From Aurelia coerulea (lineage: Eukaryota > Cnidaria > Scyphozoa > Semaeostomeae > Ulmaridae), in assembly GCA_039566865.1 (NCBI GenBank), contig CM076961.1, forward strand, positions 5,091,501 to 5,155,500: a stretch of 64,000 nucleotides of DNA. The letters are read 5' to 3'. Within the stretch, counting starts at the first letter, position 1. Each line of letters starts with the position of its first letter. This document shows, in pieces, positions 1 through 10,844 of the stretch. The notes under the pieces are model-generated. The model worked only from the letters and a program-made list of their open reading frames with translations, was not told the origin of the DNA and made no database searches. Position numbers and translations under genes: made by a program.

Positions 1-756
1 GATCGTTACAGTGTCACTTTTCTCCAAAAGTGTATCAAAGGAAGAGTCGTAATCATTGTGGAGTATTCTTAAAGCACGCTTATGGGTACGGTTTATTTTA
101 TGGTTGGCATCTTTGCCACAAAACATCCACACTAATGGGCAATAGTTAAAGCTTGAGATAATTACTGTGTTGCACAGTTTCATTGCCTGTTCTCTTGAGA
201 GATAAATATTTAACCTCCTAAAAGCACTGACTTTTCTGTTTGTTTTGTCGCAGAGTGTTTTTACATGCTTATTGAATCGAAGCTTGTTGTCAATTTCGAT
301 TCCAAGAAGTTTAGCATGTTCAGTGGACGATATTTTTACACCCTCAATATTCAAGCGTAACTTATGTTTTTCATTTAGTCCCAGGAACATCAATTGGAAC
401 TTATCAGGGTTTGCCACCATACCATTAGCATAAAACCAATTTAGGAGTGTACTTAGGTCGTTTTCTAAATTTGTCGTAATTTCGCTTATACGAGTGCCAC
501 ATGAATACACGGTGCTATCGTCAGCAAAATTACATATTTCTGAATTTAATTTTATATAGAATAAATCATTTAGGAAGATGATGAATAGCAAGGGCCCAAG
601 AACGGAGCCTTGGGGGAAGCCTATCTTCACATTGCTCTGAGAACTTTTGTAAGACCCAATTTTTACACTCTGTTTCCGATTCGTTAGGTAGCTATACATC
701 AGTCGCAAGCTTTTTTCATGAAACCCATAGGCCTCTAAATTAGCAATAAGGAGGAA
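1..756 (-). mobile_element. Non-LTR retrotransposon reverse transcriptase fragment (5'-truncated, runs off left edge)
   Basis: Read on the minus strand, 756 to 1 is one uninterrupted reading frame of 252 codons. It contains the reverse-transcriptase palm: a G-F-P-Q-G-S motif followed by VLGPLLF (about 604-621 and on) and the catalytic F-A-D-D box (517-528). These are followed by the thumb-like region (NPDKFQLMF, LLGIEIDNKL) and the C-terminal LSREQAMKL / FNYCPLVWMF motifs typical of CR1/jockey-type LINE polymerases. Homology starts abruptly at about 756 (LLIANLEAYGF), so the copy lacks its 5' half, the usual result of aborted target-primed reverse transcription. The frame has no stop or frameshift here, so the insertion may be fairly young. 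The rest lies outside the window. Confidence 0.9.
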
Positions 757-1085
757 TATAAAGTGAAAATTCAAATCTTACAAGAATCATGAATAACAGT
801 TTAACAATCGATAGTTCACAGAAGAAATGGAAATAAACAGATTACCTTTTTAAGTGATTTATTTCAAGTGGGCTGAAAGAACTTCTACCTATTTAGAGCT
901 ATGTTAGCCACTATGTATGCCGCATCTAGGCATAGGACCCCTAGTTTAACGTCCCTTCCGAAGGATGGCGAATTGAGTTGCGAGGTCAGGCCTCTGGGAG
1001 GTCGCCCATCCGGAGTTTGATTTCATTTGAAGGAGCTTAACTTCAGTCACCTGACGGAAACTGTATAAGCCGCTCGGCCACTCAC
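757..1085 (-). mobile_element. tRNA-like SINE next to exon 4 of the minus-strand transporter
   Basis: About 880-1085 resembles 22660-23065: shared blocks are the 'tttaacgtcccttcc' region and the 'taacttcagtcacct.acgg' to 'ctgtataagccg' region. On the minus strand the 1085 end reads GTGAGTGGCCGAGCGGCTTA, which contains an A-box-like TGGCCGAGCGG as in Ser/Leu tRNAs. A degenerate B-box-like stretch lies about 60 bp further on. The repeat abuts the splice donor of the exon at 1086. I see nothing recognisable in 757-880. Confidence 0.5.
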
Positions 1086-1218
1086 CTGCAGGTTCTTCAG
1101 TTGCCTTATTATCAATACCAACATCCCCTAAGTTCACAATTGACCCAGTGTATGTGCCTTGCTTCTTTTCCAGTCTCTTTCTAAAGTATAGCCATGAAAT
1201 ACCAAAGATAACTGGTAT
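1086..1218 (-). CDS. Transporter (minus) coding exon 4
   Basis: The acceptor is TTTTTGTAG| above 1218 and the donor CTGCAG|GTGAGT below 1086. It encodes the end of helix 6 (IPVIFGISWLYF) and the start of the central cytosolic loop (RKRLEKKQ...). It leaves phase 1, matching exon 5 of the paralogue (ILVTFALIYLYFVEKRERQ). Further exons lie left of the window. Confidence 0.83.
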
Positions 1219-4200
1219 CTACAAAAAAAATAATATCAAAGTGTTGTTCGCGTATCAAACTCCCGAAATCGACTAAACTCTACCGTATGAGTAAAAAAAG
1301 CTGAAACCTTTGGTGGGCTGCGAACTTAAAAGTACTCGAAACTACCGGGTTTTTCAAAATGATGTATTATCGTTTGATTGCTTATATGTCCATAACCGAC
1401 GAACCAATTTTTAAAAACTTTATTATATCTGATTGCCGAAAGGCTAAATTGTATTTGAGGATGTTGGTTGTGATTTAGGCCAATGTCTTCATGTCTTAAA
1501 GATGACCGATAAACCTGTTAAAATTCAAGCCTTATATGGCATGAAAAGAAAGGACCTACTTTCCCAGTCAATATTTTAGATGTGATGTAAAAGTTTGAAT
1601 TTATATGTCGTTCAAAGAATATATGTCGTTCAGAGAATACGAATTTAGTTAATACTGAGCTCTGAGAATACGAATAGGAGTTCAGGCTGCTGTATCACAT
1701 GCAAAATGTTGACTGGAAAAATAGACCGATTCTTTTTCTATGCCCTCTAAGGCTTGAATTTGAACAGGTTTATAGATCTTGTTTCGACATGAAAACGCCA
1801 TGGTAAAACCACAACCAACATCTTAAAATACAATTTAACTCTTAGGCAATCAAATAAAACAAAGTTTTTGAAAATCCGTTCATTGGTTATGAACCTGTAA
1901 GCAATCAAACAATAATACATAATTTTGGGACACCCGGTAGAATGTGAATCTATCAGCCAAAGACCGACTCAGATGTTACAATTTTCTGGCAAGATCACTC
2001 ATCTTTAAGACCCAAAATTAGAAAAATGGTTGTAAGCGGCATGCTTGGGAACAAGAATTCCACGTTGCATACTGGTCCATGATTTACTTTGCCATTGAAA
2101 TTAGATAATTTAGATAACAAAATTAAAGGTAATGTCAGGGCATGAAAACCCACCCGACCATGCGGCCGGGCGGTCGCAGGAAATTTTCAATCATAATGTC
2201 CTGCAGGAAATTTCTCAAAATCAATCTTGCTTCGTGTATCGAGCTCTGTTTTCTCATTTCTCAAAATGAAAATAGCTTATAAAATCAAGCAAGTTGCTTA
2301 ACATAGATTGTATCTCATGCACAGTTTTTATGAATATTGTATACGACAAATATAAGAGAGGTGTAGAACTTGATTTTTCCTTCTGCCTTTTAGAAACCAT
2401 AGATGATTCGTTCAAGGTTTTCCAACTTAATCGGCTCCAAACTTCCTTGAATTTACTTTCCACCAAGTTTCATTCGCATTTACAGATAAACCAGTTGGCC
2501 GTTTATTGCCTATCTTTGGAACATGACCTCTCTTTAAGAAAGCTCAATATTTTCACTTTTGTGTTTTTGCAGGAAATTTAGGCATGATCTTTGTCTGGTC
2601 GGAGGAAGGGAAACATTTTTTCATGCCCTGGGTAATGTGTCCATGTAATCACTGCGCGCTCTTCGAGGCTCTTTGTCAGCATCGTATCAGCATATTTTGA
2701 CAATCAAAAGGGGTGTTTCGTTAGTGCAAGTCGCTGTTTCATCGTTATCCAGCGCATCCTTACATTTTTGTGGTATCCTTTTCGACGATTTTTTCTAAAG
2801 CCAGCTACCATTTGGAGGGAAAAATTCCAGAGATGGGTGCAGCAATTATTTCTTGGATTGCACACCCCCGTACAACGAAAGTCTAACGGCCCTTTGGGGC
2901 GTAAACGAGATTGAAAACAACGAGACAAAGTTCGTTCTTTCGATATCTCCTCCGCAGTACTAAACAATATTCCTCCGCAGATACATATTATCCAGCGCTC
3001 CTCCATAGAAGCACACCAGCAGTGTCTAACTACCCATGGACAAAGTCAAGGCTTTCAAAACAACTTACGTGGCTAACAGAAATGACCCAATAAGCATAGC
3101 AGATATCACTTGTGGCATCAGCAACTTCTTCAATGGTATTGTAATACCAAAATCCACTTGAATTATCAAATGACGTATTCAGGGTAGCATTGGCTGTCTC
3201 TACGTAATGAGTCGTGTTCAGATTGAATGTGCAACCTGGCCTAAGGAATGGTCTTGCGACGAGAGGGCTGATGAATGCACCAAAACCATAGAAGAAATGA
3301 ACTCCTTGAAGAAATGGTGCAACCTGAAGAGGGAAAGGTGGAAAGAAAGTCCGTCATGAAAAAAATTTAGTTTCGTGGAAAATATTGAATATAAAATTGA
3401 TCGACTTTGTAAAGCGTCTGTTTCATCCAGCATGCCTTGCATGGGCCCTCTCTTGGTTGGCCTTTGTTGTCGCCATTTTCGTGGCCCATGAAAATGGCGA
3501 CAACGATGGCCCACCAAGAGACGGCACGAGCAAAGGTATGCTTGAGAAAACAGACCCTTTACTTTTTAACAAGGGTTACCTTATCCAGGGAAACAAGGCA
3601 TGAAAATTCGTTTTGACAAGCATCTCAAGCAATTCCGTTCCGTACATGCATTGCAGCTCTGTTTATAAAATAGGCCTAATTTCATGCTGCTTGATGAAAA
3701 CAATTTGGTGATGTCGCTCAAGTCAGCAGCACGTCGCTGCAGCTCCAGATGTGGGAATATTTCTGCTTTCGTGTTGGACTTAAAAGGGGCTCCGTCGCCA
3801 AACTATAAACAAACCTCCTCCTTAACCAATGTACGGTATTCATGATCCAAAAGCTGTAGCTATTCTCACTCAGTTACGGGTAGGACTCAGTAAACTAAAG
3901 TTTCATGAATTTAGGCCTAACTTCAGAGATACAGTCAACCCTTTGTGTCTCGCAAATGATGGGGTAGAGGACACGGAACATTCCTGCTGCTTTGTTATTC
4001 TTATAACGGGCCTAGATCTGATCTTCTCAATAGTGTAGATGCAATATTGCTACCTCATGGTTTTTCCTCTCTTTCAAATGAAATTTTCTCAAATTCATTC
4101 CGCATGGAGACAGAAGGTTGACCATCGACAACAATAAAAAGCTACTCAAGGCAACCCTCAAATTCATTCATGCTCCATTGTCTTCTGCAGTGTGTTTGGT

Positions 4201-7200
4201 GGCTGCACCCAAGCCATCAAAAAGTGCTCGTTAAACATCCACTTATATCCAAGCAATCGTAATAAGTATGAATGTTTGGTTTTTCCTCTGCAAAAAGTAA
4301 AGATTTATCTTCAAAATGATGCTTTCATTTTCGAAAAAACAGGTAAATGTCTGTGTGATGTTGCCCATCAAAAACTTCAAAATCACCGTTTCGACCAAAT
4401 TTGGAGACGGAGCCCCTTTAAATTGAATGTTGATTTAAACATTGGACTTGACTTTAACGAAATCAATGACATCTACGAAAACAAACAAACGGTCTAAATG
4501 GATGCTGGTTACCCAAAACCCTTTAAAACAAGGTTTATTCTCTCTTTTATTTGTCAGGTATAACAATTTTAAGTCTTTCCTGCTATCAAAAAATTTCATT
4601 TCTGTACAATTGCAATCATGCGAACAACAAACACAGAAAAAAAGAGTTTTCTTGCGACAGCCCCAACCTGACATCTAATGTTAGACATTCTCCAGTAAAG
4701 TATTTATCGTTCATGTTTGTAGCATTTATTTAGTTTTATTGTAGAGTAGTTACGTCTATTGTTTGGTGTTTTCTTTGTGCTCCGTATTTATTAGTAGTTT
4801 TAACTTTATGTTATGGCCGCTGGGTAGACATAGTCTTTTGCTCCCTCTGGTATCGTTTTAGTGGTATAGTAGAGTAATATTGTAAGTAGTGTAACTAGAA
4901 ATTATGTTATCGTAGCTTTTGATTGGATTATATAAAAATAAAAAAGATACGATGATTTTCAATGACAACTAACCTCTCTTCCAAAGATCTTGACAAGCAT
5001 GACATTCGTCAAACAATCAGGAATGCCAAGAGACAAACCATAGCTCATAACAAGAAACACCATACCAGAGAATTTGTGTAATGTTGGTATAAAGGTGATG
5101 CACATTGCATTGCTTACAAGGCATACTGATATCACTAGATTAGTATCCACCCTGAAATGCAAGAAATTTGTGAATGACAGTGAGTCAACAAGTTTTGGCA
5201 TTCATCGAGGTGTATAATGATAAACATTCTACCAAGCTCCACGCAGAAAGCATAGGTTCAAATACTTAAAAAGGCGGTGTAAAATTCCATTCCCTTTTCT
5301 CGAATTGAATGGCTTGCAAAAATCTCCTGATACTTTTCTGTAATGCTACCGGGTGTCCCAAAATGTATACAGATTTGGTTGACTCCAGCAATGTGAATTT
5401 AGCATTAATCGATGGCTAATTACTCTCAAAATGTCCTCGATAGTTAATTTGAACACAAATACCTCAGTTGTTGGTATTGGTGCTTTGAGAAAAGGAATAT
5501 CAATCTTGAAAGCTCCAATTTGTGTCCACTTGCAAACCAGAGCTTTGGCCTTTTGGCCTAAGCAAGTTCCTGAAGCACATCGAAATTAAGAACTGAAATT
5601 AATGAAAAATTAAAAAACTTCCCAATAGGTGACTGGGGCTTGAAAGGAACTTATGGCATGGCTTGAAAGGAACTTATGGTATTTGCTGTGAATCTGCCGT
5701 GAAAAATTTTTGACATCTTGACTTTTCTCAAAATGGCGGCATTTTGATTATTTTCCAAAGAATTCATGGAAAATTTTGAAAAAATTTAAATCATCGTAAG
5801 TCCTAAACGAATAGAGGGAAAATGATGTAACCTTCAAGAAAACCACAGTTTATGAAGGTCTACAATATGGTAGCAAGTAGAAATCTGTAAATTTTCTGGT
5901 TTACGATTTATAAATTTGATGGTGTCATAGCCTCAAATTTAATAATTGCCGCAATTTTGAGAATAATCAAGGTGTCAATAAATTTCCACGGCCGATGATT
6001 TACAGCAAAAAGCCTCAAGTCCCTTCCGAGCCATGTAATTCAAAGAATATTGTAATAGAATTTACACCGACCTCGTTGAAGATTTTGATCCCAATGTTTG
6101 ATTTGTGAATCAAACCTCTTACATTCAATAATCTGGCAAATTATTGACTTTAATAATGTCTAAACTGAAAGATGTTTGGTTATTGACGGTTGATCTAATT
6201 CATAAATAAGCAGACCGGTGTATTAGAATTCCTCATTTTCATTGCAATTTTCAAGACGACAGAGCCACATATTTAACAAGGCTTTGTTTCCTCATAGAAA
6301 GTCGGCAATAAGGTTGAAGCTTTTTTGCTTTAAAGCAGCTGTCATCCTAAGAATAGATATCAATTTTCTAATGGAATTTTAGAGTAAGCTATTTCACCAG
6401 TAACTTTCTTTCGTGGTTTATTCCATGCTATGATAAATTGAAGCCGTAGTTGTGAGCAATTCTAAAAAGCAGTCGGATAGCTCAGAGTAATTATTACTTG
6501 TTGAAACCATATGCAAAAATCTGCTTCGAAAATGACCGTTGTTTATCTGCAAGCTGAGACGGAGTCTTGCAGAGAGATTTCAATGGCCTAAAATTTTGCA
6601 TGACAAGCCGCCTTGTGGATGGTGATGTGAAGTGAGCTCAAAATCCCTCAAAATCTTGTTTTGCTTCTGTCAGATTTCGCCTTTTGGATTTGATCTTTTT
6701 ACGATAATGTCTAGCAAGGTTAAAGAGTCTGAAACGAAGATTATTCCTTCATTTCTTTCCTTCGATCTCTTTCAATACCTCCTCCGTAGCAGTATAGAAA
6801 GTTCCCTCCACAGAAGCATGAAGCTGAGGCAATGAAGCACAACTGCGGCGTCTAACCAGCCACACTCGCTAGACTTACAACGATGAATTCTTTGTATCCC
6901 TGCGGTAAACCTTGACCGAAGCGCCGTAATCACGTCAAAGAGGACAGGGAAACAAGAGACTCCGGGTAACAAGTCTACATTCATACCTTGCAGCCAAGAA
7001 TCCACCAATCAACGTTCCAATCAGCAAACCGAGGTCATGAGAGAAGAACAACCAACTCATTGTTTTCAACGGTTTCATAACAAGGCAGCTAAGCTCGATC
7101 AGTGTTGGGCCTATCAATTCATCAGTCATGCCATACAACATGAAAATACCACAATAACAAAAAATCAATGCCATGTGCCTCTCGCTGTCGACAAGTCGCT

Positions 7201-7288
7201 GCCATACTGTTTTTTGTCGTCGAAATTTCTCCTTTCTTTCTCTCTTTCGAGTTGATTGCGTCCGTTTCTTTTTACTTGCAGCATCCAT
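1086..7288 (-). CDS. MFSD4-type major facilitator transporter, N-terminal half (partial gene)
   Basis: A multi-exon gene whose N-terminal half I can join: coding exons 7288-6987, 5151-4974, 3323-3069 and 1218-1086 (302, 178, 255 and 133 nt). They join in frame with GT..AG introns to 289 codons, then continue beyond the left edge. The start is the ATG at 7288 in a strong Kozak context (CCACCATGG). Residues 1-35 are basic and cytosolic. GPTLIELSC (about 60-68) followed by SWLFFSHDLGLL is the first-helix-pair signature of the MFSD4/sodium-dependent glucose transporter 1 branch, and GVHFFYGFGAFISPLVA is the family's fifth-helix motif. Six membrane segments are expected in this part. The long loop after helix 5 carries several possible N-glycosylation sites. 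Substrate is unknown; some MFSD4B members carry glucose, but that is not evidence here. The plus-strand gene at 18655 is a paralogue. Confidence 0.88.
1345..1937. mobile_element. Tc1/mariner-like foldback MITE in transporter intron
   Basis: Begins CCGGGTTTTTCAAAATGATG and ends with the inverse (ATTTTGGGACACCCGG), flanked by TA on both sides (1343-1344, 1938-1939). The arms repeat in inverted orientation inward (tattatcgtttgattgctta near the left end, its complement near 1890-1915). No transposase ORF, so non-autonomous. Confidence 0.8.
2136..2630. mobile_element. hAT-like MITE with perfect 8-bp target duplication
   Basis: The termini are CAGGGCATGAAAA and TTTTTTCATGCCCTG. The element is flanked on both sides by GGTAATGT (2128-2135 and 2631-2638). 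CAGGG-type ends with an 8-bp duplication are the hAT signature. It is 495 bp long with no transposase frame. It lies in intron 3 of the minus-strand transporter. The rest of this intron (1938-2127, 2639-3068) shows nothing recognisable. Confidence 0.8.
3069..3323 (-). CDS. Transporter (minus) coding exon 3
   Basis: The acceptor is CCTCTTCAG| and the donor CCAC|GTAAGT. Its 85 codons begin VAPFLQGVHFFYGFGAF and end CYAYWVISVSH. In the plus-strand paralogue the first six of these codons sit on a separate 18-nt exon, so this exon is the fused (or unsplit) state. The middle is a hydrophilic loop with several N-x-S/T sites. Confidence 0.88.
3416..3554. repeat. Short imperfect palindrome
   Basis: Left arm (cgtctgtttcatccagcatg, then ccctctcttgg and tgtcgccatttt) and right arm (aaaatggcgaca, ccaagagacgg, tatgcttgagaaaacagac) are inverse complements around about 3487. 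A related half is near 35390-35450. The short ORFs over it on both strands are by-products of the symmetry. Confidence 0.6.
3782..4420. mobile_element. Foldback element 'GGGGCTCCGTCG' copy 1
   Basis: Starts aaaaggggctccgtcgccaaa and ends gacggagcccctttaaatt, an inverted terminal repeat. Internally it holds a copy of the module also seen at 51740-51990 and 54090-54404 (caccaagccacc/tggtggcttggg, 'aaccaaacattcat'). A LINE fragment (3811-4122) is nested in it. Confidence 0.6.
3811..4122 (+). pseudogene. LINE C-terminal fragment, frameshifted
   Basis: Plus-strand translation gives LTQLRVGLSKLKFHEFR, then NFRDTVNPLC and VEDTEH. After a frameshift near 3995 it continues RSDLLNSVDAILLPHGF and SLSNEI to a stop at about 4122. 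The order L-x-x-L-R-x-G-L-S..., N-P-L-C, T-x-H matches the C-terminal tail of many LINE polyproteins. The second Cys of the expected pair is lost, so this is a decayed copy. Confidence 0.7.
4735..4955 (+). mobile_element. LINE 3'-tail repeat, copy 1
   Basis: Nearly identical to 53768-53985: both run from tttattgt.gagtagttacgt through a 'ttatggccgc.gggtagacatagtcttttgctccctctgg' stretch to an A-rich end (ataaaaataaaaaag). A diverged copy is at 27890-28085. No protein frame is seen. An A-rich end preceded by conserved noncoding sequence fits the 3' UTR of a non-LTR element. Confidence 0.55.
4974..5151 (-). CDS. Transporter (minus) coding exon 2
   Basis: The acceptor is ATTTCAG| above 5151 and the donor AGAGAG|GTTAGT below 4974. 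The first base completes an Arg codon split across the intron. It encodes helices 3 and 4 (LVISVCLVSNAMCITFIP; FSGMVFLVMSYGLSLGIPDCLTN). The exon leaves phase 0, as in the paralogue. Confidence 0.85.
5253..6092. mobile_element. Foldback MITE family 'aggttcaaatcttt', copy 1, with an insert
   Basis: The ends aggttcaaatacttaaaaagg and the inverse (cctcgttgaagattttgatcc) bracket an imperfect palindrome with a 'caaaatggcggcattt' motif in the arms. The left arm is interrupted at 5349 by a half-element starting CCGGGTGTCCCAAAATG, homologous to the outer arms of 61660-63271. Other copies: 20003-20470, 44056-44510, 56318-56832 and a half copy 57015-57260. It fills most of intron 1; 6093-6986 shows nothing I recognise. 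Confidence 0.65.
6987..7288 (-). CDS. Transporter (minus) coding exon 1
   Basis: The ATG at 7288 (context CCACCATGG) opens 100 codons plus two bases. The donor is CAAG|GTATGA just below 6987, phase 2. It encodes the basic N-terminus, helix 1 with GPTLIELSC, and helix 2 (SWLFFSHDLGLLIGTLIGGF). An upstream in-frame GTG could lengthen the frame but has no support. Confidence 0.9.
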
Positions 7289-7852
7289 GGTGGATAATGT
7301 AGCCTGTTTGCTTGGCACAAAAGTAATGGCAGTTGATATAAGCCTTCTCAAAACCACTAGCCTATAATGAGAAAGAAAACGCTATTTCGCAAAAGATCTC
7401 CTTACTAAATTAACAATTAATAACAGTGTTACAAGAGCTACATTTCACGATAGAGCATTTTATTGATTAAAAGACTGAAGAATTTTTGTAAAATTGAGAC
7501 CATTTTCAACACTGATCCAAAAAGAAGGCTGGATCGAGCAACATATTGTTATGGCACTGCGTGATTTGAAGCCCGCGTGTAATGACCGGTGCCATCATGG
7601 TGTGACCCAGATTTTCAAAAAGGGATGACTCTATTTACTTTGAATTTCAAATAAATCAGTGATCAACCTAGAAGAGCTGAAAAATGGCCAATTAAATGTT
7701 GTTCTTTGGGGGTTCTCTGTAATACTATGCATGAAAAATGTCATCCAAACTGAACCAAAAAAGTTGAATTTCATTGTGGAGACCCAGCTTAGGGACCCGA
7801 GTTCGCTTGCTTAGTAACTGATTCCCAAAATTTCCATATCCGAATACTTGAA

Positions 7853-8041
7853 TAGACCTTTTAGCTATTTTACAAAAGAGCCTGGATCGAGCGTTATTTT
7901 TATACATTTTTATCCACTAGGTTCGATCGACTGGCGTTAGAGTTTGAGTTTCTATCACCATCGTGCACATTCGAAAACTCTACAAAATGCAACAAAATAT
8001 CGTTCGATTCTGATTCTTTTCAGAATAGCTAAAAGGTCTGT
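7853..8041. mobile_element. Small MITE 'tagaccttttagctatt', copy 1
   Basis: Inverted ends aatagaccttttagctattt and agaatagctaaaaggtct, with a largely palindromic interior containing gatcgagcg. A second copy is at 40129-40313. Each is about 185 bp with no coding capacity. The 7289-7852 stretch upstream of the transporter ATG has no recognisable repeat or TATA motif. Confidence 0.7.
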
Positions 8042-8106
8042 TGCAGATAAAATTAATTTCAGCAGAATTCGGCTACGAACAACGGATCAATTTGAGCGAT
8101 CCATTA

Positions 8107-8445
8107 GGCCCCGTTTACACGATACCGTTTTCATTTCATATCGGATTAGGGGTTCTGTTTACACGGAAACGCGCTTGTCTTATGCTGCGGAGGATTCACG
8201 TTCGATTTGTCACCCACTGCGCAGTTCACCAGATGAATAGGAGGCTCGTAGAATTGATGAAGAGGTTCCATTTTGAGCTGATACCGGATTCGACCGTTAA
8301 CACGATATCGGATTCGTTGCATGCCACTTTCAGAGCGTTTTCATTTGAAAACGCGAAAACGGTGTGAATATCGGAGAGGTGCGTTCTCGAGTAAACAGAA
8401 CGCCAATCCGATATGAAATGAAAAAGGTATTGTGTAAGCGGGGCC
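8107..8445. mobile_element. MITE 'GGCCCCGTTTACACGAT', copy 1
   Basis: Ends ggccccgtttacacgatacc and ggtattgtgtaagcggggcc are inverted, with long interior complementarity (tttcatttcatatcggat / atccgatatgaaatgaaa). Related elements: 16430-16803, 22287-23120, 25312-25733, and perhaps 58834-58962. Overlapping ORFs on both strands are symmetry artefacts. Confidence 0.7.
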
Positions 8446-9335
8446 TTGCCAATAAACGGTTGCAATTACGGCGGATAAGGTATCACAAATTAGGGTAAAA
8501 ATCTGAACTATCTTAAACCGTCAATCAGAAGGAGGATTCGAAGCATTTGAAACTGGTAAAAAATTTTCTGCAGTGCAACATAATTTTGCAGTAAGTTACG
8601 GAGGCTTTTAAATCATGGAAATTAACATTGGTAGATGTTAACCTGCAGAGCATAGATGCCTTCAAAAGGACCCTTACTATTTTACAAACCTCGACAAAAC
8701 ATCACGAGACGTAATCTCGTTTTCATAAATATTTTGCATTTAATTACAACCAAATTGGCTCATCTAATTAATTTCGAATCAAGCGTTTTGTTAGAATTAT
8801 TTTCAAAACATCTGTGCGATTAAATGAAAAATCCTGACTAGAAAATTTTTTATCTTTAAACACGAGGATTTGAACTCGTAAAACAAGCGATTTTAGATTG
8901 AGTAAAATTGGTCCAACACCCAAATCCGCTTAAAAATATTATAGACGTTGGCTGGCTTGTAAAATGTCGGAAGATTATTGCCAATTTCCCACAAATTGTA
9001 ATCATCCCACATAGTTAAAAGCGAACTCGGACAGGTCACATGCAAAAACCGAATTTACAGTTGCGTGAAAATTCAATTCAGCTGGGTGTAGGAAGCCGTA
9101 GCAAAGCTGTGGTGGAAATCAAGATGTCAGCGAACAAAACGCAACCGAGACCAGAAACCGACCAACCATCAATGAAAATTTATCAAAATCTCCTGGTATA
9201 TAGTTGAACCACATACCGCATACTTTAAGGCAAGCATGGCTACTCTTGAAATTTTTCGCACTGCTCGCAGTTTTGGCTGCATGGCTAAGCCCATTACGAA
9301 CATAGTTTAGCTTTAACCACGTGACCCATCCGTTT
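8446..9335. other. Intergenic, nothing recognised
   Basis: AT-rich sequence with no repeat shared elsewhere in the window, no coherent coding frame and no RNA gene that I can see. Confidence 0.5.
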
Positions 9336-9527
9336 AAAGGCAGTCTGTCGCATATCTGATTAGATGATAAGGACAATGCAAAGAACAGGAGAATTGAATG
9401 GCTACTGAACCGAATAACTTCTACGACCGTAGAAAGTGATTATGATCAGCCTCCCTTTATTCCAAATGCACAGATTCACAAAGACATACACTGTCTTGAG
9501 CGCTGACTTTGATGACAGACTGCCTTT
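9336..9527. mobile_element. MITE 'AAAGGCAGTCTGTC', copy 1
   Basis: Inverted ends aaaggcagtctgtc and gacagactgccttt, 192 bp. The second copy (26904-27113) is nested within another element in intron 5 of the plus-strand transporter. Confidence 0.72.
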
Positions 9528-9670
9528 CAAAAAGGTGCACCTTTGGACGATCGCAGAAGCAAATCTAGTTGGTCATTTTCAAGGATTCTTACTTTGATTT
9601 ATCAATGAAAATGAAACTTGAATTTAGATGCAAGATTTAGGGGTTGTAAACATCAAGGCTCTTAAAATCA

Positions 9671-10111
9671 GAGGATGAGGCAAGCGGCGACAATCACTCT
9701 GTAAATCTTCATTTTAATCTAACTGACAGTCCATGTTCAAAATATTTTGATAAGTTCATGTGATGTAAACGGTTGATTACATTGTAAGTATAAAAATCAG
9801 TTAATTAGACATAAGCATGTTTCATTGGAACGTTTCGAACCAAACTTGGTTCGTCATCAGATCCCCCACGCGTAGAAAATTTAACTCAGTCTTGTTTACC
9901 TCATCTTTAGTTTATTTTCCGGTATAAATTTCCACTCACTATTATTCAAATTCCCCGATGAAGAACCGATTTTGGTTCGAAACGTTTGAATAAAACATGC
10001 TTATGTCTAATTAGTTAATTTTTATACTTAGAATGTCTTCAAACGTCACGTGGACTTATCAAAATATTTTAAACATGGATTGTCAGTCAGATCACCGCTT
10101 GCCTCCTCCTC
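9671..10111. repeat. Foldback element, about 440 bp
   Basis: Arms 9671-9875 and 9955-10111 are inverse complements: gaggcaagcgg / ccgcttgcctc at the ends, acataagcatgttt / aaacatgcttatgt further in, and aacgtttcgaacc / ggttcgaaacgtt near the loop. No open frame. Confidence 0.75.
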
Positions 10112-10380
10112 CATTTCATAAGCATACTGCGTTTTCACCGAATTGCCCAATCCTGAAATCACTGAAATCAATCGGAATATCATATCGTTGATAAATATTG
10201 CTTCGGGACAGTTAAATGCCCACATAAATAACTAAACAAGGTCTTGAATTTTAAGTTAGAGTTTCACCGCTCGACTGAGGCAAGAATAATTTAGATCAGT
10301 CAGTTACAAAAGCTTCTATAATGTTTCAAAGTGTGTAACTATTTTTGTTCTACCAGTGTAGTATCATTGGGCATCCAAGG

Positions 10381-10775
10381 GGGGGGGGCTTCCATGTTTT
10401 AAGCAACGGAACACAAAAGGATGGGTTCTGAACCTCGAAAATTCCTAAATATGGGTCTCAAAATGTAACTGTTCGACTAGAACGGGGTAACTTTTTGAAT
10501 TGAAATGAAAAATTGTCGAGAGTTTTATTTTTAACGCTGGATTTTTTCCTTTAGCTCTGAAACTTGGTTGGTGGCAACTTTATCTTCATAATTTTACGTT
10601 TAAAGTGAAATGAAGCTTGATTTCTGCCGGATTCAACAGGCTTCCTTTCTCAAAAGTCCTTAAAAATAGGTATGAAAATCGACCAAAAATCTGTAAATAT
10701 GCGTCTTCCCCTAAAAGTTGGGTGGCACGTCTCGTCACCCCAAGACTTGAGTTACCCTCCCCCCTCCGTGCTAGA
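10381..10775. mobile_element. G-tract/C-tract element, possible member
   Basis: Starts with a G-tract (10380-10390) and ends with a C-rich stretch (cctcccccctccg, about 10757-10769). Internal wording (fragments such as 'tgggtctcaaaatg') is reminiscent of the other G/C-tract elements at 10955, 12605, 28322 and 29432, but no clear target duplication was found. Confidence 0.4.
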
Positions 10776-10844
10776 CATATTGGCTATCAGACAGGGCACT
10801 TGTAATTCCAATGGCCACAGTCAAGTTGCTTCAATGTCGAATTC

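Noticed and set aside
8041..8367. 108-codon ORF upstream of the two transporters
   Set aside because: It is inside the palindromic MITE 8107-8445; matching ORFs occur on the opposite strand as expected from symmetry.
8860..8890. tRNA-like B box (aggatttgaactcgt, complement)
   Set aside because: No A box or cloverleaf pairing could be found at a suitable distance.
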